Origin: Deltaproteobacteria bacterium
Lineage (GTDB): Bacteria > Desulfobacterota > Syntrophia > Syntrophales > UBA2210
DNA length: 5,308 nucleotides
Assembly: GCA_019314085.1 (NCBI GenBank)
Contig: JAFCZZ010000164.1
Coordinates: 1-5,308, forward strand
Direction of reading: 5' to 3'
This document shows positions 1 through 4,074 of this stretch, piece by piece. Position 1 is the first letter of the stretch, and every line of letters begins with the position of its first letter. The notes under the pieces are model-generated. The model did not search any database, had not been told where the DNA came from, and worked only from the letters and a program-made list of their open reading frames with translations. A program made the translations under genes and the position numbers.

Positions 1-7
1 GTTAAGT

Positions 8-37
8 GGTTAATGATGTAGAGGTATAAGGTTAATG
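8..37. repeat. Short direct repeat, GGTTAATG twice
   Basis: The octamer GGTTAATG occurs at 8-15 and again at 30-37, a 22-base spacing of about two helical turns, with a partial copy (GTTAA) at 1-5. The spacing would put two protein-binding sites on the same face of the DNA. Repeats this short also arise by chance in A/T-rich DNA. Confidence 0.3.
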
Positions 38-52
38 TGTAAGATGTTGCAG

Positions 53-76
53 GATGCAATGGTTGTTATGTGCATC
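53..76. repeat. Inverted repeat, GATGCA / TGCATC
   Basis: Positions 53-58 and 71-76 are perfect reverse complements separated by 12 bases. The dyad could be an operator for a dimeric repressor or a weak RNA hairpin. No promoter can be placed around it with confidence. Confidence 0.3.
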
Positions 77-117
77 TATAACTTCATACTTAATGCCAGT
101 CGTGAGAGGATCGAGCT

Positions 118-153
118 ATCATGTACCAATTACCAACCTATTTGATACATGAT
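118..153. repeat. Long imperfect hairpin / dyad, ATCATGTA / TACATGAT
   Basis: Positions 118-125 pair perfectly with 146-153. After one mismatch (126/145), positions 127-129 pair with 142-144, giving 11 base pairs around a 12-base loop. There is no T-run after it on either strand, so it does not look like an intrinsic terminator. An operator or processing hairpin is more likely. It is the strongest dyad in the left 200 bases. Confidence 0.4.
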
Positions 154-191
154 GGCACTATATCTTGTGGTTTCCCAGGGTATATAGGTGC

Positions 192-268
192 TGGAGAGAA
201 AATCAAGGTGGGAGAGTCAATATTCTAGTCCAAATCCTGATATCAACTCCCAAAGTGGAGAGAGAATC
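192..268. repeat. 13-base direct repeat, one mismatch
   Basis: The motif at 192-204 recurs at 256-268 with one difference (TGGAGAGAAAATC against TGGAGAGAGAATC). A shorter related copy (GGAGAG) lies at 212-217. The function is unknown. The purine-rich composition makes chance recurrence possible. Confidence 0.25.
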
Positions 269-396
269 ACCTATACTACATATATATATACACTCACCAA
301 TTCTCACATTTCACTTTTTCTTTTCCTCCACAAACCCTTTACCTGTAAGGCTCTACGTCCTTATGCTCGTTCTGCTTAACTCTAAACGAATTGCAG

Positions 397-436
397 GGGA
401 AGCCATGTTTTCGGTATACTAGGAGGGCTTCCCTCC
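397..436. promoter_or_regulatory. Two mutually exclusive hairpins
   Basis: Positions 397-404 (GGGAAGCC) pair with 426-433 (GGCTTCCC) around a 21-base loop. Positions 422-427 (GGAGGG) pair with 431-436 (CCCTCC) around a 3-base loop. The two helices share 426-427 and 431-433, so only one can form at a time. Such competition is typical of attenuators and switch-like leaders, but no ligand-binding core or downstream gene is visible to support that role. Confidence 0.3.
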
Positions 437-491
437 CTGGTCACCATTGCTATTTAAGTTTGGTGTTAGTCGTCTCTTACTCTTAGAGCAG

Positions 492-515
492 AAAACCCCA
501 TGTTTCAGGGGTTTT
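492..515. terminator. Terminator hairpin closing the operon, probably bidirectional
   Basis: AAAACCCC at 492-499 pairs with GGGGTTTT at 508-515. The stem is extended inside by a TG/CA pair with one bulged base, leaving a 3-base loop. Read on the minus strand, the hairpin begins about 20 bases after the stop codon of the last gene and is followed by TTTTC. Read on the plus strand, it is followed by TTTTTG. The A-rich and T-rich arms suit intrinsic termination in both directions, with a slightly better T-run for plus-strand transcripts. Confidence 0.7.
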
Positions 516-535
516 TGCTTGCTTGAAGTATTTTA

Positions 536-1141
536 CTACTTCTTGGTAGGCTTCTTCTCCAGGAACGCCATAAGGTCTGCCTGACACTTGGGACACAAAA
601 CGTACTTCTCATTCCGACTGATGGTTTCCCGCACCGCTACGGGTAGCCCGTTTACGTCCACGGTGTCCTCGATCTCCTTGTCGTACCACTCCACCCACTT
701 CACTATCACCGTGGCTTCCTCGTCGGCCTTGAACGTCTTTCCGCACACTTCCCTGTCACAGATACTTGCGTTTCCCATCTCGCTCTCCTTTCGCTCTGCT
801 TCACCACTTATCCGTGTCACAAACGCTTTCCAAATGTCCGTTGATCCCCCACCAGGGACATACTGAAGTCTTGTGGGGGATTCACTGTAGTCGTTGCTCG
901 TTCCAGCGCCACCTGTATACTCATAACCCGAGAGTGCCGTTTTCAACCCCGTCGATTCGTCACTCTGGACACCAGTTGTAACCTCATGTATCCCTGCCAA
1001 CCTCTTGATGGTCAAACCACGCTTGGACACCGCCTGGCAAGAAACGAACCTCCCTGTCACAAGATCCTCATACCCGTTTCCATAAGAGTGCTTCACCCAC
1101 TTTCCCGGTAGACCACTTATGCCGTAAACATCTCTTGTCAC
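536..1141 (-). CDS. Unknown protein with C-terminal Cys-pair (zinc-ribbon-like) domain
   Basis: The product is 201 residues. The GTG start overlaps the previous stop (GTGA) and follows a GGGGGTGAGG Shine-Dalgarno-like stretch. The C-terminal 80 residues carry C128-x4-C133 and C183-x2-C186 (CDREVC and CPKC), a plausible metal-binding pair. Between them are acidic residues and a WVEWYD stretch, and the tail is Lys-rich. The first ~121 residues are Gly/Ser/Thr-rich, match no family I know and contain three in-frame Val-Thr copies, or two if the start codon is not counted. An internal ATG (codon 122, position 778) has a better Shine-Dalgarno site, so an 80-residue short form may be made as well or instead. 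If only the short form is real, 779-1141 would be untranslated. It is the last gene before the terminator. No function is assigned. Confidence 0.65.
   Translation of the reverse strand: MTRDVYGISGLPGKWVKHSYGNGYEDLVTGRFVSCQAVSKRGLTIKRLAGIHEVTTGVQSDESTGLKTALSGYEYTGGAGTSNDYSESPTRLQYVPGGGSTDIWKAFVTRISGEAERKESEMGNASICDREVCGKTFKADEEATVIVKWVEWYDKEIEDTVDVNGLPVAVRETISRNEKYVLCPKCQADLMAFLEKKPTKK
776..791 (-). promoter_or_regulatory. Internal ribosome binding site and ATG in the last gene
   Basis: On the minus strand AAGGAG (790-785) sits six bases before an in-frame ATG (778-776). The downstream product begins MGNASICDREVC and holds the entire Cys-pair domain in 80 residues. The site is stronger than the one at the long-form GTG start, so independent initiation is plausible. 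Confidence 0.5.
834..881 (-). other. RNA hairpin with possible H-type pseudoknot
   Basis: In the minus-strand transcript, positions 881-873 (ATCCCCCAC) pair perfectly with 852-844 (GTGGGGGAT) around a 20-base loop. Loop positions 861-856 (ATGTCC) are complementary to 839-834 (GGACAT) just downstream, which would give an H-type pseudoknot. It lies 43 bases upstream of the internal ribosome binding site at 785-790, where it could affect translation of the short form. Whether it forms is not shown by sequence alone. Confidence 0.35.
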
Positions 1142-1326
1142 TTCCTCACCCCCTTTTCTCCATCAAGCGGTATGAGCTCATGTATCCCGTCCTCTATGCA
1201 CACAGGGCAGGGGTGGACGTCGAGTAGTGCTAGTATCTCGGGGGTGTCCACACGCTGCCAGTTAACCTCTTCAGCCACTATCTCGAAGGCGTTACCGCAA
1301 TTAGGGCACCAGTAGACGGTTACCAC
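1138..1326 (-). CDS. Small double-CxxC protein (zinc-ribbon-like)
   Basis: The product is 62 residues. I choose the GTG at 1326, which overlaps the upstream stop (TAGTG) and follows a G-rich stretch (GGGGGAAG). A TTG at 1374 would add 16 residues but has no Shine-Dalgarno site and would overlap the neighbour by 49 bases. C7-x2-C10 is followed by G11 and a hydrophobic strand. C40-x2-C43 forms the second knuckle. This CPNCG ... CPVC arrangement is the classic zinc-ribbon layout, with a longer insert (29 residues) than many. The acidic middle (EEVNWQRVDTPE) argues against simple nucleic-acid binding. It ends in the GTGA overlap with the next gene. The function is unknown. Confidence 0.75.
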   Translation of the reverse strand: MVTVYWCPNCGNAFEIVAEEVNWQRVDTPEILALLDVHPCPVCIEDGIHELIPLDGEKGVRK

Positions 1327-1568
1327 TACTTCCCCCGCTTTCTGTTCGCAATCGTTTCCTTCTCCAACCGGCAATCAAGACACCAGATGGCCTTCCCCCG
1401 GCTCTTGCCAATGCGGTTAGTACACCCTGGAGTAGCGCACACCTTACCTTCCTTGAACCTCACGCCTTCGTGTATCATCCGGTCAATCCTTGAGCGCCAG
1501 CGGTCGCGCTCGTCCTCCTCTTGCTCGGATAGCGCCGTGAAGTAGTCTTGAGCGGATATCCAGGGCAT
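1326..1568 (-). CDS. Small C4 zinc-finger protein, remotely DksA/TraR-like
   Basis: The product is 80 residues. The ATG shares its A with the upstream stop (TAATG), and GGAGGGG lies about 11 bases before it. The N-terminal half is a charged helix rich in Glu, Arg and Asp (about residues 13-33). The second half has C44-x4-C49 and C63-x2-C66, followed by a basic tail (RLEKE to KRGK). A charged helix followed by a C4 finger of the form PGC-x(n)-WCLDC recalls TraR/DksA-type small phage and plasmid proteins that bind RNA polymerase. The match is in layout only, the acidic tip residues of DksA are not clearly present, and the assignment is weak. Confidence 0.75.
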   Translation of the reverse strand: MPWISAQDYFTALSEQEEDERDRWRSRIDRMIHEGVRFKEGKVCATPGCTNRIGKSRGKAIWCLDCRLEKETIANRKRGK

Positions 1569-2176
1569 TACGGTAATTTCCCCTCCTTCACTACCTCCAG
1601 TCGTATCTTCACGATGTCTATTACGCCTATCAGGTGGTTAGCGGCAAACGCCCTACCCTTCTTGTCGAGGCGACTCCACCACTCGCGGGCCTCGGGAGCC
1701 AAGTTATAGCCAACGTCTACTACCCTAAAGTCACAGGACACGTCCATAGGGGTCATAGGCGAGCGGGGGTTAGCAGCCTCACTCGCTATGAGCGCCTGGT
1801 TAAAGAAGGTAAAGGTGTCGGGGGTGATGACGCGCTTATGGTCGGGGTCTGACACGCTCCAGTGGTGCGCCCAATGGGGAACCTCCACGTCTACCTCGCC
1901 AGCGGGCTTCATCACCCGGTAAAGCTCCTCCATGAAGTGCGTGAGGTCGGAGATGTGTTCGAGGACGTGCTTGATGAGGGCGTAGTCGAAGTCATTGCTT
2001 GCAAACGACCAGTCGCCCTCCAGGTCAAAGTGCGCGTCGGCTTTGACCTGCTCGGCATGGTCTACGTTTACCCACGTCTCCCCGTCGGTGGACTTCCGGT
2101 AGTCCCTCCCACACCCGACGTTAAGGCAGACTCGGGGGCGGGTGGTTACGAGCTCCATGTAGTCATTCACGTCCAT
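1568..2176 (-). CDS. Class I SAM-dependent methyltransferase (Methyltransf_11-like)
   Basis: The product is 202 residues. GGAGG lies six bases before the ATG, and the gene overlaps the upstream one by 14 bases. Motif I is LNVGCG at 18-23, the SAM-binding glycine loop. Asp39 in WVNVD fits the acidic residue that holds the SAM ribose. DFDYALIKHVLEHI at 62-75 is the motif IV region with the HVLEH signature of the type 11 family. ELYRVMKPAGE at 84-94 is the usual post-motif helix and turn. PHWAHHWS at 100-107 probably lines the acceptor site. There is no DNA-base methyltransferase motif (PCQ or DPPY), so the substrate is more likely a small molecule, sugar or protein. Similar enzymes are common in phage genomes but their acceptors are generally unknown. 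The fold is confident; the substrate is not. Confidence 0.88.
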   Translation of the reverse strand: MDVNDYMELVTTRPRVCLNVGCGRDYRKSTDGETWVNVDHAEQVKADAHFDLEGDWSFASNDFDYALIKHVLEHISDLTHFMEELYRVMKPAGEVDVEVPHWAHHWSVSDPDHKRVITPDTFTFFNQALIASEAANPRSPMTPMDVSCDFRVVDVGYNLAPEAREWWSRLDKKGRAFAANHLIGVIDIVKIRLEVVKEGKLP

Positions 2177-2468
2177 TGTAAGCCTCCATGTATGCTGTCA
2201 TGGCCTCCTCCAATGCTTTAGGGTTACTGATGCCAGTTGCCTTGAGGTCTTTGACGCCGTAGTTGATAAGGGTGTAGTTAATATCCGTAGCAGCCGCCTT
2301 TAAGTACACTCCCGGCCCCCCGTCGAAACTCTCAAGTTTGACTTTATACTTCTCGGTCCGCAGGCACCGCTCACTCTGGCACTTCACGCACCGCTCTATC
2401 TCGTATGAGAGGCTACGGTCGGCGCCCTCAATGCGGGCGATCTGTTGCCAGGAGTGCTTACAGGGCAT
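2163..2468 (-). CDS. Small C-H / CxxC protein, unknown
   Basis: The product is 101 residues. The ATG directly follows the upstream stop (TAAATG), with GGAGG eight bases before it. The N-terminus holds C3-x-H5 and C27-x2-C30, a plausible C-H-C-C zinc site over the first 35 residues, plus a further Cys at 35. The remainder (about 38-101) has a short beta-rich segment (KYKVKLESF), a Gly-Pro turn and a predicted C-terminal helix (PKALEEAMTAYMEAY). I do not recognise the family. The CxHxW start followed by CxxC is a layout I associate with small phage zinc-ribbon proteins, but that is an impression rather than a match. Confidence 0.78.
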   Translation of the reverse strand: MPCKHSWQQIARIEGADRSLSYEIERCVKCQSERCLRTEKYKVKLESFDGGPGVYLKAAATDINYTLINYGVKDLKATGISNPKALEEAMTAYMEAYNGRE

Positions 2469-2879
2469 TTAGTTGGCCTCCATCGTTTTTAGGAATGCCG
2501 TGTAGTCCCTGAAATACCTTGGCTCGTCAACTCCCTCTCGGGGGGCGACCGTGATCGCAACGTAGGGGCGAATTATCAGACTCTGATATCCTTCCTTTAT
2601 CAACGCTTCCGGGGCAAACCGCATGATGGCGGGGGTAGCGTCCCACATCAAGTCGTACTCATCCTGTGAAACCGTAATAACCGCACACCGCATAGGTGTC
2701 GGCAGGTGATGGTCAACCCTGTTCGCATATCGCTTGATAAGTTTGCTGCCCTCATGGTTGGGGTCAATGCGGCTTAACTCTCGGTGCCGCTCCATGCACT
2801 CCTCGCAGATGTTCACGTCATCACGTAGCAACTTCTCCTCGTCGCAACCAGGGCAAAGTCCAGGGTGTCTGCCGCTCAT
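2469..2879 (-). CDS. Protein with N-terminal zinc ribbon and unknown C-terminal domain
   Basis: The product is 136 residues. The ATG overlaps the previous stop (ATGA), with a purine-rich GAGGGTAGAG stretch just upstream. C9-x2-C12 and C25-x2-C28 form a compact zinc-ribbon or treble-clef-like knuckle pair (CPGC, CEEC) in the first 30 residues. A basic, His-containing linker follows (RHRELSRIDPNH). From about residue 62 there is an alternating hydrophobic pattern (RCAVITVSQDEYDL, then SLIIRPYVAITVAP) that looks like a small alpha/beta domain. A helix ends the chain. The two-part layout suggests a metal-stabilised adaptor, but no known domain is identified. Confidence 0.8.
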   Translation of the reverse strand: MSGRHPGLCPGCDEEKLLRDDVNICEECMERHRELSRIDPNHEGSKLIKRYANRVDHHLPTPMRCAVITVSQDEYDLMWDATPAIMRFAPEALIKEGYQSLIIRPYVAITVAPREGVDEPRYFRDYTAFLKTMEAN

Positions 2880-3001
2880 TTCTCTACCCTCGCTTCCTCC
2901 AGCGCCTTGCAGTTATTACAGATAACCCGCTCTGCGCCTCTCACCGCGCCTTGGTACCAGAAGCCGCAACCACAGAAGATGCAGTAGCACCAGACGCTCA
3001 T
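2876..3001 (-). CDS. 41-residue double-CxxC protein
   Basis: This short gene reads M-S-V-W-C-Y-C to a C-terminal E-K. Its ATG overlaps the upstream stop (ATGA at 2998-3001), and its own stop overlaps the next ATG (ATGA at 2876-2879), so it fills the gap between two neighbours exactly. The sequence has C7-x2-C10 followed by G11, and C28-x2-C31, with additional Cys at 5 and 12, a normal zinc-ribbon knuckle layout. AAGG lies just upstream of the start. Six Cys in 41 residues plus perfect coupling on both sides make it a credible gene despite its length. The function is unknown, and the extra Cys could allow a second metal or a redox role. Confidence 0.75.
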   Translation of the reverse strand: MSVWCYCIFCGCGFWYQGAVRGAERVICNNCKALEEARVEK

Positions 3002-3249
3002 CGCCTTATCCAGAACTCAACGTGTGCATCCCAATCACCCAATAGGGTTTTCGGGTCATGGTCAATTACGATTGTGTTTCCCACTTCCTTCGCCTCCACT
3101 AGCAACTTGAGGATCGGAGCGAAGGCGCAGGTGTCCACTTCGTTGAAAGCGAGGAAGGACTTTGTCACATCACAAATCCCGTTGTCCACCCAATCAATAA
3201 CGGGGCATCGTCGTTTGTGGTTATTCCACCCCTCATCACACACGCTCAT
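2998..3249 (-). CDS. Unknown 83-residue protein
   Basis: I choose the ATG at 3249 because it overlaps the methyltransferase stop (ATGA) and has GGGAGG five bases upstream. An ATG 15 bases earlier lies inside the Shine-Dalgarno region and is less likely. The product has Cys at 4, 15, 26 and 41 and a His at 11, but no CxxC pair, so metal binding is uncertain. The middle and C-terminal part (about 43-83) looks like a helix (APILKLLVEAKEVG) followed by a strand (TIVIDHD) and a terminal WDAHVEFW stretch, consistent with a small alpha/beta fold. The family is not recognised. Its place directly behind the DNA methyltransferases hints at a link but does not prove one. Confidence 0.78.
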   Translation of the reverse strand: MSVCDEGWNNHKRRCPVIDWVDNGICDVTKSFLAFNEVDTCAFAPILKLLVEAKEVGNTIVIDHDPKTLLGDWDAHVEFWIRR

Positions 3250-4046
3250 CTCAACCTCCCCCATAGAGTAGCGAACGCCAACGCCGCAACCACAGGGACA
3301 ACCCCGTTACCTGTTGCTCGCAGTCGGTCCACGCGAATGGTAGGCCCATCAGCATCTCCACGAACAGCGGGTTCAACTTGCGGATTGTCAGCAATGACTC
3401 GCCTCCAACCGTTGATGTCTTTTGGACCTGGCGGGAACATTCGCGGGCCATTTCGTTCAATGGCTGGCCCCTTGTTGAAGCAGCCAGTCTCCGAGCAAGG
3501 AACCCACTCCCGCCTGCTGTTCGATAATCCCTTGCCGCCGGAGTGGGCCAATATGAAGAGACGTAGGCGTTTCTGTGTCGCGCCAACTTCCTCCGCGCTG
3601 AATAGTCCCGCCTCAACTCTGTAGCCCAGGCTTTCGAGCTCGGCCTTGTGTCCATACCGAGCGTCAACTGCTCCTGAGACGTTCTCAAGGAATACAAGGC
3701 TGGGTTCCACCTCTCGGACAATGCGGGCAACTTGAGGCCACAGGTAGCGAGAATCGCTGGCCCCCCTTCGCTTGCCAGCGAGTGAGAACGGCTGGCACGG
3801 TTCTCCCGCAACGACGATGTCCACGACACCACGCCACAGGCTGCCATCGAAGGTTGTGAGGTCGTCCCAGACAGGCGCGATATCCAGGGCCGATTCTTCC
3901 ATGCGGGCCACGAGGCAAGCCGCCGCGTAGGCTTCCCGCTCGACGTAACACACAGTTCGATAAGCATGTCCGAGGGCGATTCTAAGGCCGAGTTCCAGCC
4001 CTCCAACCCCGGCACAAACAGCCAAGCCATTCAACGCCTCCTCCAT
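3246..4046 (-). CDS. C5-cytosine DNA methyltransferase
   Basis: This enzyme would methylate carbon 5 of cytosine in DNA using SAM. Numbered from the ATG at 4046 (266 residues), the motifs are: motif I AVCAGVGGLELGL (10-21 region); motif II CYVERE; motif IV GEPCQPFS with catalytic Cys84; motif VI FLENVSG (Glu121); motif VIII GATQKRLRLF; and motifs IX/X RVDRLRATGNGVVP near the end. All catalytic motifs are intact. The variable target-recognition segment (about 168-210) is short and the whole protein is smaller than most relatives (usually 320 or more), so the target site cannot be guessed. Start choices are a GTG at 4061, an ATG at 4046 and a TTG at 4034. Only the TTG has a good Shine-Dalgarno site (GGAGG, five bases). 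No endonuclease is adjacent, so it is an orphan, probably for anti-restriction. Confidence 0.92.
   Translation of the reverse strand: MEEALNGLAVCAGVGGLELGLRIALGHAYRTVCYVEREAYAAACLVARMEESALDIAPVWDDLTTFDGSLWRGVVDIVVAGEPCQPFSLAGKRRGASDSRYLWPQVARIVREVEPSLVFLENVSGAVDARYGHKAELESLGYRVEAGLFSAEEVGATQKRLRLFILAHSGGKGLSNSRREWVPCSETGCFNKGPAIERNGPRMFPPGPKDINGWRRVIADNPQVEPAVRGDADGPTIRVDRLRATGNGVVPVVAALAFATLWGRLR
3251..4030 (-). CDS. Possible overprinted ORF inside the cytosine methyltransferase gene (+1 frame)
   Basis: A 259-codon frame, shifted by one base from the methyltransferase, stays open over almost its whole length and ends five bases from its stop. It begins at an ATG with AGGAGG six bases upstream, a better initiation site than the methyltransferase has at its own ATG. 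The product is basic and Ser/Trp/Arg-rich. It contains WPTPAARDYR (161-170) and LNPLFVEMLMGLPFAWTD (219-236). I recall closely similar strings (WPTPxARD, LNPxFVEWLMGxPxGWTD) in many database proteins of phage origin, but this is memory, not a search. The same DNA encodes conserved methyltransferase motifs, so this conservation may be a shadow. It is listed as possible only. Confidence 0.3.
   Translation of the reverse strand: MAWLFVPGLEGWNSALESPSDMLIELCVTSSGKPTRRLASWPAWKNRPWISRLSGTTSQPSMAACGVVSWTSSLRENRASRSHSLASEGGPAILATCGLKLPALSERWNPALYSLRTSQEQLTLGMDTRPSSKAWATELRRDYSARRKLARHRNAYVSSYWPTPAARDYRTAGGSGFLARRLAASTRGQPLNEMARECSRQVQKTSTVGGESLLTIRKLNPLFVEMLMGLPFAWTDCEQQVTGLSLWLRRWRSLLYGGG
4028..4046 (-). 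promoter_or_regulatory. Purine-rich ribosome binding site shared by two frames
   Basis: On the minus strand a GGAGGAGG stretch (4044-4037) is followed by TTGAATG. GGAGG lies five bases before a TTG (4034) in the methyltransferase frame. AGGAGG lies six bases before an ATG (4030) in the +1 frame. An ATG at 4046 starts the methyltransferase frame just ahead of the purine stretch. One site could therefore serve two overlapping products. Confidence 0.5.
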
Positions 4047-4074
4047 GCTCGATACCAGCACCAGAAGTAGAGGG

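Larger units (their letters stand above)
1..535. other. A/T-rich intergenic region, no credible gene
   Basis: This stretch is clearly richer in A and T than the rest of the window and lies beyond the 3' end of the minus-strand operon. Short plus-strand frames are open here (for example 165-422), but their products are low-complexity, have no recognisable domain and lack a good ribosome binding site. What can be seen is a set of short repeats and dyads (listed separately), a TA run at 281-290, a 16-base pyrimidine run at 314-329, and a terminator-like hairpin at 492-515. I see no tRNA cloverleaf or CRISPR repeat. It may be a regulatory or boundary region between two transcription units, but the left neighbour is outside the window. 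Confidence 0.6.

Noticed and set aside
142..164. Sigma-70 style promoter (TTGATA ... TATATC)
   Set aside because: The spacer is only 11 bases, far from the usual 16-18, and no gene follows.
225..245. tRNA T-arm-like string
   Set aside because: No acceptor stem, anticodon arm or D-arm can be paired around it on either strand.
165..422. Plus-strand open frame of 85 codons (and a shorter one at 188-379)
   Set aside because: The product is low-complexity with no domain, has no ribosome binding site, and lies in A/T-rich DNA with repeats. It overlaps the hairpins at 397-436.
588..981. Plus-strand open frames opposite the last gene (588-866 and 766-981)
   Set aside because: Ser/Thr/Pro-rich antisense shadows of the minus-strand gene, without initiation signals.
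779..1141. Group I intron or IscB-type guide RNA (HEARO) in the structured segment
   Set aside because: I could not find the conserved group I core elements, and there is no adjacent IscB, HNH or homing endonuclease gene.
1327..1374. TTG-initiated N-terminal extension of the 62-residue gene
   Set aside because: No Shine-Dalgarno site, and it would overlap the upstream gene by 49 bases, while the GTG at 1326 gives a normal stop-start overlap.
1634..2221. Plus-strand open frames opposite the class I methyltransferase (1634-1852, 1862-2221)
   Set aside because: The minus strand carries clear methyltransferase motifs, and the plus-strand products show no domain.
3250..3264. Five-residue N-terminal extension of the 83-residue protein
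   Set aside because: The upstream ATG lies within the GGGGGAGG stretch that serves as the ribosome binding site for the ATG at 3249.
3217..3624. Plus-strand frame opposite the end of the cytosine methyltransferase
   Set aside because: Antisense shadow with low-complexity product.
3685..3951. Third-frame minus-strand ORF inside the cytosine methyltransferase
   Set aside because: Arg/Gly/Cys-rich shadow typical of out-of-frame GC-rich DNA. No Shine-Dalgarno site and no recognisable motif, unlike the +1 frame.
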